Source: Chara braunii (taxonomy: Eukaryota > Streptophyta > Charophyceae > Charales > Characeae). Taken from it: a DNA stretch of 30,363 bases. The stretch covers positions 902,685-933,047 of the forward strand of contig BFEA01000269.1 of NCBI GenBank assembly GCA_003427395.1. The letters are read 5' to 3'. Below are positions 10,827-20,800 of the stretch, piece after piece. The notes under the pieces were generated by a model. The model was not told where the DNA came from and searched no databases. It saw nothing but the letters and a program-made list of their open reading frames with translations. The translations under genes were made by a program, and so were the position numbers. Positions within the stretch are counted from its first letter, which is position 1. Each line of letters opens with the position of its first letter.

Positions 10827-12089
10827 ATGGGCGACCTCAATCAGCGAGAACCAAGATGCGATCACGGGCGTGATGGATATCATAGGGGAAGGGACTCACG
10901 ACGCGACGAAGGCAGAGAGAGATACAAAGGGAGAAGTCGAGACGACTATCCAGAAGACCAGGGAGAACGGCGTCATGGTACGGGAGATTACGGAAGGCGA
11001 GCACCCCTCATATGCTTCTCATGTGGGGAACCGGGGCACTACAAGAATCAGTGCTGGAAGAGAACTGGTGAAGGCCACGTGCGTGGAGGCGCGGGCACAT
11101 CTAGCGGTCAGAAGGCAGCCTCGGAAGGTGACGAGAGCATGAAGAAGCAGATCCAAGAAATTGGAGCATCAATGGCAAGCTTCCAGAAGTACATGGACAG
11201 GGAGAACAAGAAGAAAGCGGAAAAGGAGAAAAGGAAAAAGGAGCGTGAGGAAAGGCAACTCAGGGAAGAAGCTCAGTGTGTGGTGAAGGAGGAGGAGAGG
11301 CAAGCGAGGGCAAGGCGAGAGGCACGTAAGCAGGCGAAGAAGACGAAAGCGGAAGAGGAGAGACTCGAGTTCAGGAAGGCATTAAGGATGCACATTGTGT
11401 CATGCGTAGAAAGTCTCAAGGAGGAATTGCAAGAGGAAATGCGACGGAATATGCAAGCGTTTCACTCGATAATCAAGGGTAAGCAAGCGGTATCACCATC
11501 AGGATCCGAAGGATTCTACACCAGTGATTCGACAACGAACCAGGTTGAGGAACTGAGTCAGAGAACGGGGAATCTTGTCATTAGCGAGAAGCGGAAGCAC
11601 AGCCCTGAGAAACAGATCGGAAGCAGCCCCCCGATGGAACTTCCCCCTAAACGGACGCCAAGGAAGTCGGGGATTAAGCCGGTGAAGCTTGCAGCAAAAC
11701 TGCAAGCGACAACCAAAACCACGCCGAAGACAAAGACCGGCAAGAAGAGAGAGGGACAGACGACACCTAAGAGCTACACGCCAAGAAGAGGCACACCTAA
11801 GACAAAGATAGCCGTCGAGTTAGGGGCAGCCGGATGCGCCAAGTTTATCGAAGACAACATGCGTCATCTCGCGGAGTTCCAAGCGGAAGACCTGAAGCGT
11901 ATGTGTAGACGTGAGGATGTTCAATATGGCAACAAAGTGATCGCAATGATCAACATAGCGGAGAAACGAGCGGAAGAAGCGTACGATGTGGAAGAAACGG
12001 ATGCCAGCGGGAATGAAGGCTCGGCAGAAGAGGTGGAAGGAGTCGAAGGGGACGAAGTTAAGCAAAGCGAAGAAGAAGAACAAAACTAA
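10827..12089 (+). CDS. PLE ORF1: CCHC zinc knuckle, coiled coil, SAP-like motif (420 aa)
   Basis: Predicted nucleic-acid-binding partner of the retroelement, presumably coating its RNA in a Gag-like way. In order: an Arg/Asp-rich N-terminus (1-60); one CX2CX4HX4C knuckle CFSCGEPGHYKNQC (63-76); a highly charged Lys/Glu coiled coil (about 105-215); a Ser/Thr/Pro and Lys-rich basic region with TPK/TPR repeats (255-328) that could bind nucleic acid or act in nuclear import; a segment DLKRMCRREDVQYGNK (355-370) running into IAMINIA that resembles a SAP DNA-binding motif; and an acidic tail (387-420). The ATG at 10827 is the first that captures the whole domain set, 197 bp after the pseudo-LTR. 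The frame is fully open, unlike the downstream RT. It ends in TAA and the next ORF continues in the same frame. The family assignment of the knuckle is secure; the SAP call is tentative. Confidence 0.8.
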   Translation: MGDLNQREPRCDHGRDGYHRGRDSRRDEGRERYKGRSRDDYPEDQGERRHGTGDYGRRAPLICFSCGEPGHYKNQCWKRTGEGHVRGGAGTSSGQKAASEGDESMKKQIQEIGASMASFQKYMDRENKKKAEKEKRKKEREERQLREEAQCVVKEEERQARARREARKQAKKTKAEEERLEFRKALRMHIVSCVESLKEELQEEMRRNMQAFHSIIKGKQAVSPSGSEGFYTSDSTTNQVEELSQRTGNLVISEKRKHSPEKQIGSSPPMELPPKRTPRKSGIKPVKLAAKLQATTKTTPKTKTGKKREGQTTPKSYTPRRGTPKTKIAVELGAAGCAKFIEDNMRHLAEFQAEDLKRMCRREDVQYGNKVIAMINIAEKRAEEAYDVEETDASGNEGSAEEVEGVEGDEVKQSEEEEQN

Positions 12090-12203
12090 CTACCGGGAGA
12101 AGGTAAAAAGTTGTGGGGATTATGTCGATGGCTAATCCAACAACGCAAGCAGGCAAAGTACGATTTCACCATCAAAGTGCTTTACAGGACAGTCGTGACA
12201 CTA

Positions 12204-12917
12204 ATGGGAGTGACGGGGCAAGTGAAATGGCTATCCAAATACACAGCGTCCTGGCTTCGATTGTACAACAAGCATGGGATAAGCTACCTAGAAGTACATA
12301 AGGGAGTGTATGCTCTGACCTCACCGAGATGCAGAGCCCAGTATATTGGGCAGACTAACAGGGACGTGAATACAAGATGGAGGGAGCATATGAACGCACG
12401 AGGAAGAAAGGAGAAGAATACGCACCTTTATCAGTGGTGGCGGAGCTTTGGAGCTGAATCCTACACGATACTACCGGTGGACGAAGGGGAAGCGCAGGAG
12501 CTTGTCCAGCTCGAACAGTTGTATATAAGAAGATGGTCACCGTCGCTCAACACCAACAGAATCAACAAGAGACAGAAGCGAAAGAAGAAAGCACGAAGAG
12601 GGAAACCTGAGAGAGTACGACAAAGAGGAGGCAAGGAACCACGGTGTTGGGGACAAGAAGTGGAGATTGTCAAGTTCCGTAGTAGTGAAGACGAAGCGTG
12701 GCAGAGTAGCATCCGTAAGATTCTGGAGGAGAAGGAGGGAGAGGGAGAACGAACATTCCAACTTTTCACGACGGGAGGTAACAGGTGGTACGAAGGTTGG
12801 CAGAAGGTAAGGAAAACGTTTGGGAGGACGAAAGTGATATTGGAAGGAAAAACTACAATATATTGGAAGGAAAGACTACAACATCAGAAAGTGTCGAGTC
12901 GCGTTCGAGCACGGTAG
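12204..12917 (+). CDS. PLE GIY-YIG endonuclease ORF
   Basis: The likely target-nicking nuclease of the element. GVY (12303-12311) is followed ten residues later by YIG in QYIGQTN (12342-12350), then RWREH with the expected Arg and His (12375-12389), a Glu in LVQLEQLYI and Asn in SLNTN. These match the GIY-YIG catalytic fold. A Lys/Arg-rich tail (RQKRKKKARRGK) follows. I give the first in-frame ATG as start, but the frame is open back to 12090, directly after the ORF1 stop, so readthrough of that TAA (followed by CTA) is an alternative to internal initiation. It stops at TAG 12915-12917, and the coding sequence seems to continue in other frames toward the RT. In an intact relative EN and RT are probably one protein, which makes this stop a likely lesion. 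Confidence 0.75.
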   Translation: MGVTGQVKWLSKYTASWLRLYNKHGISYLEVHKGVYALTSPRCRAQYIGQTNRDVNTRWREHMNARGRKEKNTHLYQWWRSFGAESYTILPVDEGEAQELVQLEQLYIRRWSPSLNTNRINKRQKRKKKARRGKPERVRQRGGKEPRCWGQEVEIVKFRSSEDEAWQSSIRKILEEKEGEGERTFQLFTTGGNRWYEGWQKVRKTFGRTKVILEGKTTIYWKERLQHQKVSSRVRAR

Positions 12918-12942
12918 CAATATCGAAGTAAAATATCTCCGG

Positions 12943-13131
12943 ATGTGGAGTCCGCAGAGCGGACCGGACAAGCGTGTTCTGATTCAATTATTACGGAATC
13001 CAAAGAAGTTACAAGAGATGCGGAAGCTTGAAGTCGAGGCGATGTTCAGATTGTACAGAGCCGCAAAAGATTTCGAGCAGAAATCCACAAGATGTTACCT
13101 GAGAAGACTGCTATCAAGGGTAATCAAATAA
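12943..13131 (+). pseudogene. Linker fragment between GIY-YIG and RT
   Basis: A 62-codon ORF (begins MWSPQSGPDKRVLIQLLRNP) in a different frame from both neighbours. It is basic and predicted helical (LRRLLSRVIK near its end) and lies exactly between the nuclease and RT parts. The simplest reading is that it is the connecting region of one EN-RT protein, displaced by a frameshift on each side. It is too short to identify on its own. Confidence 0.5.
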
Positions 13132-13136
13132 ACTAG

Positions 13137-15005
13137 CGGTTGGATCATGGGAGCGGGCCTAAATTTGACGATCGGGTGAAGTTGGCAGAGGTGAGAAAAG
13201 TTGTGAATGACAAGATCCAGGGATTGGAGTTACCAGATTGTATGGCGAAGCACGCAAGGAGGAAGGTCCGAACTGTCTGGGCGAAGAACCAATCAGTCGC
13301 GGACATACTGCACAACCAGCGGCATTACGCCCGGGCTACGGTGTCCACGTGCACTTGTGCAGGTCTCCCCTATCCAAGGATAGGGCAGCATGTGAGGTTT
13401 CGCCTACAAGAACTGGAAGGAGTACCACCAATGATGCACAATGCTAACAACATACCAAGGGCACAGCACCCGGATCGACTAAAGTTGTTGAGCAGGGAAA
13501 TGGAGGAGACTTTTGGAATTTGGAAGAATCGAGGGGAACGGGAAGTTGAAGTGGCAACCAAGGAGGTGGCTGGGTGCCTGACGGGAGCAAAAAAGTTAAG
13601 CGACAAGTGTCTGGACGTTGGCACAGTGAAGGAATGGAGAACAAAACTTGACGGCCTGGTCAAGACGCCGCTTGACCGCAATCAAGGGGAGACATTCATC
13701 ATGTGCCCCTGCGTGTACCATGAGGCCATGATGAATATTTTTGTGACAAACCCAGGTTACAGGTTTGTGACCAACGATGAAGAGGAGGTGAAGAAGGAGA
13801 TGCGGGATGCCTTTAAGGAAGGAGGGATCGCGAAGTTCACTAGGATGCAGGCAAAGGGAAGTTTTGGGCAAGCATACGTGCAGCCGAAGCACAAGGACGT
13901 GGAGAGGTACCGTCCAATCTGCCCTTCCTACTCAGATCCTACAACAGGAACAGGCAAGTGCGTGGCAAAGGCTTTGAACCATCTCGTGTTCAATTTGTCG
14001 GCCGATTGGCACTTCAATCTGAGATCGGTCGCGGACGTGGCCAGTAGGGTGCAACGTATCAACGAAAGTTGTGCGAAGAGCACGACCGCAGAGGTACAGT
14101 TAGTTGTCATGTTCTACGATATTAAGGACATGTTCAGCAAACTGCCACATCAAGAGATCATGGACTCGGTCAACTGGATAGTTGACCATTACGTCAGCAA
14201 AAGGAAGAAGACCATCAGGGTGAACACCAAGGGGAGAGGACGTTCCTTTGGGAGGACAACAGGCGCGGACCACAGGAGGGAATTAAGCTTGGAGGATATC
14301 AGGACTTTCGTCAAAATAGACATGGAGAACACTTACGTGTATGCAACGGGAGTCCTCTTGAAGCAGGTGATCGGGATACCAATGGGTAAGAGCACGAGCC
14401 CACCATTGGCATGCATTCTGTGCGCGCACGCAGAATAGAGATACCTGACCAAGATGAGAGGACTGAGGCAGAGGATATACGGGATGAGGTTGATGAACGA
14501 CGTTGGTCTTATCATCAAGAAGAGGAAAGGTGACGGAAGGGAAGAAGAGGTCAGGGAAGCATTCGAACAATGTTATCCCAGAAATCTGACTCTAAAAAAA
14601 ACTGATGATGGACAGGGAAGCTGGGACTTCCTGGGCTCGGGTTGACAGTGAAGTCAACATATCCATTTCTGGGCAGTGTGCAGATGCTAAAGAACGAGAG
14701 TACAGTCTGGGAGGGGAAAGGCTTGGAATTCAAGAATGGACAAGAGTACCAATCGTGGGGGAGCAAGCAACAGAAGAGCGCAGCCGTGACAAGCTATTTG
14801 CACCGCATTGACACCAACACGACGGTGCGAACGAAAATACCAGGAAGAGTGGTGACGCTCACCCAAAGGGTTGAGTAAGAAGAAGTTTCCGGAGGAGTTC
14901 GTGCGAAGGAGAGTCAAGAGATTCAGCATTGGCAAGGAGAAGATATGGCAGGTGACACGAGACCTGATCTGCAGTATGGGAAGTATAGCTGGAGAAGTAC
15001 TGTGA
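13137..15005 (+). pseudogene. PLE reverse transcriptase, disrupted
   Basis: Copies element RNA into DNA in intact relatives. Frame 13137-14435 carries an N-terminal STCTCAGLPYPRIGQH segment with a CxC, the RT motif 2 region PKHKDVERYRPI (about residues 249-260 counted from 13140), motif A VVMFYDIKDMFSKLP with the catalytic Asp, and motif B IGIPMGKSTSPPLA. A TAG at 14436-14438 then interrupts it. The same frame continues to motif C, which reads RLMNDVGLII, so the expected Y-x-D-D has lost its Tyr and first Asp. Further lesions are a frameshift near 14636-14642 (WDFLG then TVKSTYPFLG) and another near 14870, after which the thumb-like tail (SKKKFPEEFVRRRVKRFSIG) runs to TGA at 15003-15005. The start lacks an ATG in frame because of the upstream frameshift. 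Not functional. Confidence 0.85.
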
Positions 15006-15124
15006 GGTAACTTATAAGATAAGGGGAAGCTGAGTGTAGAATAGAGTAAGTAGGAGCACGAGGTTTGAGTGATTGTCCACTCAACTTAATCCCAGTTTGA
15101 TGTTTGTTTTTTAGGGATTTGTTT

Positions 15125-15720
15125 GCTTGGGACAGGGTTGCAAACTTTCAGGGCTCTGATTAGGAGTACGGGGCCTGAACATTTCTTTGCGTGATTTTCT
15201 GTAGGGTGATATCTGTTTAATGTTTGTTTTCTGACCTGGGCAGAATACAGAGATGTGGACTCGGCAGGTAACGGTACCGGATGGCAATAGGACCACAGTA
15301 GGAATCAAGTATGAATGAGTAGGAACCGGCGAGATATCGACCGGACTAAGTTACAGACATGCGGCAGTATACGTATATAAGTGTACACTGTGTTTTCGAT
15401 AGTCTTTTTTTGGGTCTGGCGTCAACACCCGCTGTATCATTTCCGGAGATGAGCAGAAGGGCGGAGACGGCGGTGGGAACGGGGAAGAAGGTTAAGATGA
15501 GGGAGAAGCAGGTGGATCCCCCTTAGGAGAGCCGCGTGGCGGCGGCCGAAACCGGTCGGGGTGCCATACCCACCGGAAACACAGCATGATACTTTGGATA
15601 TGCTCTGCATTGAAGAAATGCTATGTTTTGCAATATTACACTTTTCATGTGTACCGTGTATGCTCATTACTGTGTATGCGTGCGACTCAAGTATTGCATT
15701 CGAACACATTTGCAACATCT
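15125..15720 (+). repeat. Right pseudo-LTR of the PLE
   Basis: 596 bp, homologous to 10050-10630 from GCTTGGGACAGGG to GCAACATCT. TATA-like TATATAAG at 15374-15381. Its end abuts decayed nad7 sequence. Confidence 0.85.
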
Positions 15721-15932
15721 ATTGTTGATCAATAATTGAGAATTAAGTCGTATAAAGTTAAGAGGTTGAGGTTTTTTTTTTTGGATTTGTGAACGCAGCA
15801 CTCTATGATGTTTGAGACAAAGTAGAATTTAAAGTACCTGTAGGTACACGAGGAGATTATTATGATCGTTATTGTGTGTACATTAAGGAAATGCGACAAA
15901 GTTTTTGAATCATTGTCAAATACTTGAATCAA
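15721..15932 (+). pseudogene. Mitochondrial nad7 fragment (NUMT), upstream part
   Basis: Decayed complex I 49-kDa subunit sequence. Reading 15798-15932 in one frame gives ALYDV*DKVEFK, then [20 protein letters not shown], then RQSF*IIVKYLNQI. The conserved plant Nad7 blocks V-P-V-G-T-R-G-D and DRYC are clear. Both internal stops are TGA; the second falls where an Arg is usual, fitting CGA to TGA. Upstream, TTAAGAGGT around 15760 matches LRG of the preceding LRGSG block, followed by a T-run and a 1-base shift. The fragment begins at the border of the retroelement and is cut at about 15932 by the inverted-repeat element. Its continuation is at 17568. Confidence 0.85.
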
Positions 15933-16548
15933 ATTACTACCGTCTTCCCCCAAACATAAGGCATATGTGTTGTAAGCGAATACAATGCATACCGTGCGTT
16001 GTATTCGTTCACAATGCATATGCGTTATGTTCGAGTGAACAAGATCAACTTTGTCTGCACAAGGGGGTCGGGTCCAGACTAAGTAGGCTCAACTCTGGAC
16101 CATGGCTGGGGGGGCCTCAGAGCCTTGACAAAAAGGTAATAGTAAGGTAGTGACATACCTTTCCATGTTTTGGGTTGAGTTTCATTCCTTTCCCCTATTT
16201 GGGAGAGACGGTTAACGAAGGCCTCAATTTTCAGACCACTTTTCATACCATTTATAACAAAACCCAAGGGTCATTTTAACTAAACTTGCCACCACTTCTA
16301 AGAGTGGAGATCATACTAACTACTTATAAAAAAACAAATTGAAAAAAAAAACTTCTAAAAACCTATAAAACAGCAAGGTAAAAGTGTGTTTTCATGCAAA
16401 ATTCACTTTTTTTAATTTTTAGGATTTTCTGGATTTTTTAGGGTTTGCCAAAACAGTCAACTACAATACACCAACAAACACCAAACTTGGTACACGGAGA
16501 CCTTGACTTAAAATAAAACAGGGCAAAAAAAAAAAAAACAGAAAAAAC

Positions 16549-16829
16549 CTAGGCTACCAACCGGGCCGCTCGGGTCCCGGGTGGGCAGCTCGTGCAAGGA
16601 CCAGGGACGGTCCCAGCCCAAAAAAAAAACAAAAACTGAAAAAAAATCCGAAAAAAAACTATGTTATGCCGAAAAATAAACTGAACAACTTTTGCCATAG
16701 GGTCACATTGAAATTCTGCACCAAATTTAGAATGAAAAATAAAATGTTTATTTTTTATTTTTTATTTTTATTTTTCAATTATTTTTGGCCCGGCCGGGCA
16801 AGTGACCCCGGGCCACTCAGGTAGTCTAG
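16549..16829 (+). mobile_element. Family A element 7, perfect 8-bp target-site duplication
   Basis: 281 bp from CTAGGCTACC to GGTAGTCTAG, flanked on both sides by GAAAAAAC (16541-16548 and 16830-16837). Left end CCGGGCCGCTCGGGTCCCGG, core in plus orientation at 16650-16730, right end GGCCCGGCCGGGCAAGTGAC. The most complete family A copy in the window and a good reference for the family. Confidence 0.9.
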
Positions 16830-17118
16830 GAAAAAACTAAAAAAAATCATCTTTAATGCACTTTTCAGGGTTGAGGAGGTTAACCAAGGTTGAACAGTGG
16901 GGGTCCATGTTAACCGCTTATGGTACTTGGGTCTTTGCTCCACTCCTCAACAAATATGCAAAATGCGAATGGATCTTCCACCAGACCGTGGGTAAATACA
17001 ACCCCTTTCTTTTTTGTCTCGGTGACCACGGTAGTGCAGCGAGACATTGGTGAGTGACTTTCTTATTTTCCCACTTTCTTGGTCGCGCCACTTCCTTGGT
17101 TGTTAGAAGCGCCTTCGT

Positions 17119-17123
<5 letters not shown>

Positions 17124-17151
<28 letters not shown>
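17124..17151. repeat. (GA)n microsatellite 1
   Basis: About 14 GA units. The Glu-Arg and Ser-Leu repeats in overlapping ORFs come from this run and its neighbour. Confidence 0.95.
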
Positions 17152-17156
<5 letters not shown>

Positions 17157-17213
17157 AACGCATGTCAGTGACATGGAAGGCAGTTTGTTGCCTGCAGAAG
17201 AGCATAAAGGGCA

Positions 17214-17216
<3 letters not shown>

Positions 17217-17281
<65 letters not shown>
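17217..17281. repeat. (GA)n microsatellite 2
   Basis: About 32 AG units, 65 bp downstream of the first run. Confidence 0.95.
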
Positions 17282-17567
17282 ACGGGTATCTGTGATTACG
17301 GGCTTGCACGGACCTGTCCCGTTCACAAGGACAAGAACGGAGCAGACATTGACCTTCGGATTAAAAAAATTGTTATATTCGAATACAAAAGTTTTCTCGT
17401 CGAAAAATTCAAATATAACGCATGTGCGTATTATTCAAATAGAACGCACATGTGTTATATTCGAAATGTCATTGTATTCGAAGAAAAAATTCTAACTTTC
17501 AAAAAATCCGTTTTTTAATAAACTTGAATACAACGCATATGCGTTATCTTCGGGGGAAGATGGTAAT

Positions 17568-17897
17568 GGCATGATCAAAGCGGATTGTAAACTTTATCCT
17601 CCTTCACGCTCTCAAATAAAACAATCTATGAAATCCTTAATTCATCAATTTAAGTTCTACATAAAGGGTGTGTCTGTACCTGTTTTTTCTACCTACACGT
17701 ACGTAGAAGCACCCGAAGGAGAATGTTTTGTATATTTAGTTAGCAACAGAACCAATCGTCCTTATCTTTGTGAAATTCAAACACCTAGTTTTTATTATTT
17801 TTAAGGTCAAGATTTTAAGTTGAAACATTACATGCGCGAAAATGTGGTTACTTTCATAGGTACTCAAGATATTGTGTTCGGAGAAGTAGATAGGTAG
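17568..17897 (+). pseudogene. Mitochondrial nad7 fragment (NUMT), 3' end
   Basis: C-terminal part of NADH dehydrogenase subunit 7 (complex I, quinone-site 49-kDa subunit). From 17571 one frame reads MIKADCKLYPPSRSQIKQSM, later EAPEGECFVYLVSNRTNRPY, and finally FIGTQDIVFGEVDR with the native stop TAG at 17895-17897. The only interruption is TAA at 17802-17804, where Nad7 normally has Gln, so CAA to TAA is likely. The fragment resumes exactly where 15932 stops. The stops and drifted residues show it is a nuclear fossil, not a working gene. I am confident of the family from its conserved C-terminus. Confidence 0.9.
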
Positions 17898-20800
17898 CCA
17901 CAAATAAAAATAAATAATAATAAAAAAAATCACAGCAAAAAAATCAAAACCTAATAACAAACGTAAACCTAAAGCACTACAAAAGATTAAAACCGGAACT
18001 AAAACTGAATGAATTGGGTTTCTAGCACGTATAACTATAACGCTAGAAACTGAAGTGATGCTTGAAAAAATAGAAAAGAACATCACTGTAGTGATTCATT
18101 TTTCTCAAGCTACGACCTTTGTTTTGTTTTTCTGAGTATATTAGATTGCTTTGACTTTGAGAAATCGATCATCATAAGCTTCGTAAAAAAAAAACAAAAA
18201 TGGTAATGGTTTTTAGTCCACTAAAATATTTTGTTATTATTCACTTGATTCATTTTCATATAAAAAACTTGTATCTTTCTTTTACGATTTTATTTTTGTT
18301 TATGCTACTCACAATTAGTTCAGTTTTGCTTTTATTTCATTTTGTCGTCATGAATGAAGGTCATTTAATACCCAATGATTTACAATTTTTTGTTGAAATG
18401 ATTTATGAATTCATTTTATATTACGTTCATGGACAAATAAGCGGTGCACCAACAGTTAAACCTAGGGAGCACGGCGTACGTGTACATGGGTTGCGCATAC
18501 ACGCGTACACGTAGTCCTATACGCGACACGTACACTCGTCCGTGGGAATACGTAAAAAAAAATGAAAAATAAAATCATAAAAAAATATAAAAAACAAGTA
18601 TGTTATGCAAAATGATATTTTAAACAACTTTTATTGAAGACTTATCTCAAAATTTTGTACCAAAGTCAAATCAAAAATCAAAGACACAAACAATAAATAG
18701 ATTGAAATTGAAAAAAAAAAAAGAACTTGCGAAATGCCCTCATAAGTTGAGATATATATCAAAATGCACCCGAAAGATGTGGGTAGTGCGGAATGTCCTT
18801 TTGGGACGAAATCTTTGTATTATGCCCCTGTCAGGCAGGTGTGCAAATTTGCGATCTTGACCTCGTCGTTTGGGCATGGCCTTTTGCAAATGGTTCTTAG
18901 GAAAGTTGTTAAGTTTTGGGTATTTTTCAACGTTCGATGGTACCCGGCAGGGTTATATCACAACTTAAAAGATATGGGATCAAACCGACGCAAGGGGTAT
19001 TTCACAATTTTTTCTTTTTGTCGTAGGGGCATTCCGCTCTACCCACATCTTTGACGGGCGTTTTGGCATATATCTCAACATATGGGGGTATTTTGCAAAT
19101 TATCCCTTAAAACAAAATTAGAAAAAAAACAGAAAAATAATGATACAAACAACTTTTGCCTGAGAGTCATCCCCGAATTCCCAACCAAACTCGAGTAAGA
19201 AATTAAAAACTAAAAAAAGGCAAGATTATTATAATAATTGAAAAATTAATTAAAAAAATATATATTTTTTATTGTTTTAAAGTTTTATTTAATTTTTTTT
19301 TATTTTTAAATCGAGCTTGGTTGGGAATTCGGGTATGACTCCGAAACAAAAGTTGTTTGTATCATTATTCTGCACAATATATTCTTTTTCTAGGAAGTTT
19401 TTCATGCTCGTTCGGGCCTGCATGGCCGGGCACCCGGGCATGATGCCCGGGGGGGTCCGACGCCCAGAGTACCCAAGCGTGCAAAAAAAAAAAAAAAAAA
19501 AAAAAAATTGCGTTGTCCCAGAGGATCTCAAATCCAAGTTCGTTTTATTTTTTTAGGTGGGATGTCAAGGGGGGGGGAAGGGGGTATAAATTATTTTTGA
19601 AGGGGCTAAGAGGGGTTAAAGGGGGTTCATTTAGTGTGATTTTGTTATTTTGTTTTTTTTCTCCGATTCGGTGAGGAATCCACATGTGACCTTAACCAAA
19701 AATTGTTTGTATTGCAATTCTACACAACATATTTGTTTTCTGAATTTTTTTTTTCTTTCGTTTTGTCTACTTTATTCATTCGAGCAACTAGAGGAAGTGT
19801 TGTTTGGAGAAGCAGTGTTGCTGAAAGTGCTGCTCGGAGGGGAGACACTGCTGGAGGAGGACAGGTAAGTGCAGCCATAGCCAAGGGTTGGGGGGGGTTT
19901 GCCCCACCCTTGTGCTGGTGCTGTGGCTGTGAGGATGGGTCAAGGGTCAGCGGCGTAGCAAGGCATACCCCATTTTTGTGGGATTATGCAATGTAGCATT
20001 CGACATGACGACAACATGGTGAGGAGACGCCGCCGGACTGCCACCGTGGCGTCAAGACCTTATTAAGGGAAGGTGCTACTGGACTGTACTCACGACGTCA
20101 AAACCTTCCTAAGGGAAGGTGCTGCCAGACTGTTGCCGCGACGTCAAGACGTTCCTAAGGGAAGATGTTGCCAGATTTTTCGTGTCGCATCGACGTCTTT
20201 TTAATGTGAATGTGGGAAGGCGCCTCTCGATCAGTGGCACGACGAGTTGTAATCCCTCCGTTGTTTTTTTGTGGTGCACAACGGTTATGGTGGATCCCAG
20301 TGTGACATAGAGGTTGGGCTAGTGCTGGTGCACGTTGGGGATTATGTGGCAGTGCTGCGAGGATCGGCGACATGAAGAGAGTGCACAGTGAGTCCACGTG
20401 AAAATAATCATTGGGGTTCGTGGCACATGCGGTTTTCAACCAGGGCCACCTTCATTTTTTTTGCGCCGTGCGGAGCGAACGGTTTTTTAGTTTGAAACCA
20501 TCTGATGTTGTGGGACCGCCTGGAACCATTTTGGGATCAGGACCAATTTGAGATTCAATATTTTTTTTGGGCATAAACGGTGTTGCCAATGGTATTTGGT
20601 ACTGTCTGATGCGGACGCAGTGGTTGAAGCGATGTGGTTCTGCAAATTGGTTTGGTGTAGTCAGTGGGGGGGGGGGTACGGTTGGATTCATGGTTGGAAC
20701 TGCGTTGAGATTGTTTAGGACATTCGGCCGTATGCTTTGGGCTTCAATGACACTTATCTTTTACTTAATTGGAATATTACTCGGTTTTCTTGAGTGAGTT

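Larger units (their letters stand above)
10050..15720 (+). mobile_element. Penelope-like retroelement (PLE) with N-terminal GIY-YIG, flanked by pseudo-LTRs
   Basis: Direct repeats at 10050-10630 and 15125-15720 enclose, in order, a CCHC ORF1, a GIY-YIG nuclease ORF and a reverse transcriptase. The RT has Penelope-type features: a PKHKDVERYRPI segment, a YDIKDMFSKLP motif A and a GIPMGKSTSPPLA motif B. Most PLEs carry GIY-YIG after the RT. A clade with it before the RT (the Naiad/Chlamys group) is known from green algae and animals, and this element fits that layout. The left repeat can be read as the 3' end of a 5'-truncated upstream unit in a head-to-tail dimer, which makes 10631-15720 one full unit of about 5.1 kb. 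The copy is dead: the RT has stops, frameshifts and a damaged motif C. No target-site duplication was identified; 15721 onward is mitochondrial-like sequence. Confidence 0.85.
15933..17567. mobile_element. Inverted-repeat element interrupting nad7
   Basis: About 1.6 kb between the two halves of nad7. Its ends are inverted repeats: ATTACTACCGTCTTCCCCC at the left (15933-15951) and GGGGGAAGATGGTAAT at the right (17552-17567), extending inward for about 45 bp through a GCATATGYGTTGTA palindromic motif. That motif recurs several times near both ends (15961-16028 and 17405-17545). No transposase is encoded. Inside are a family A element (16549-16829) and two (GA)n runs. No clean target-site duplication was found; about 6-9 bp of nad7 coding sequence appears lost at the junction. 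Confidence 0.65.
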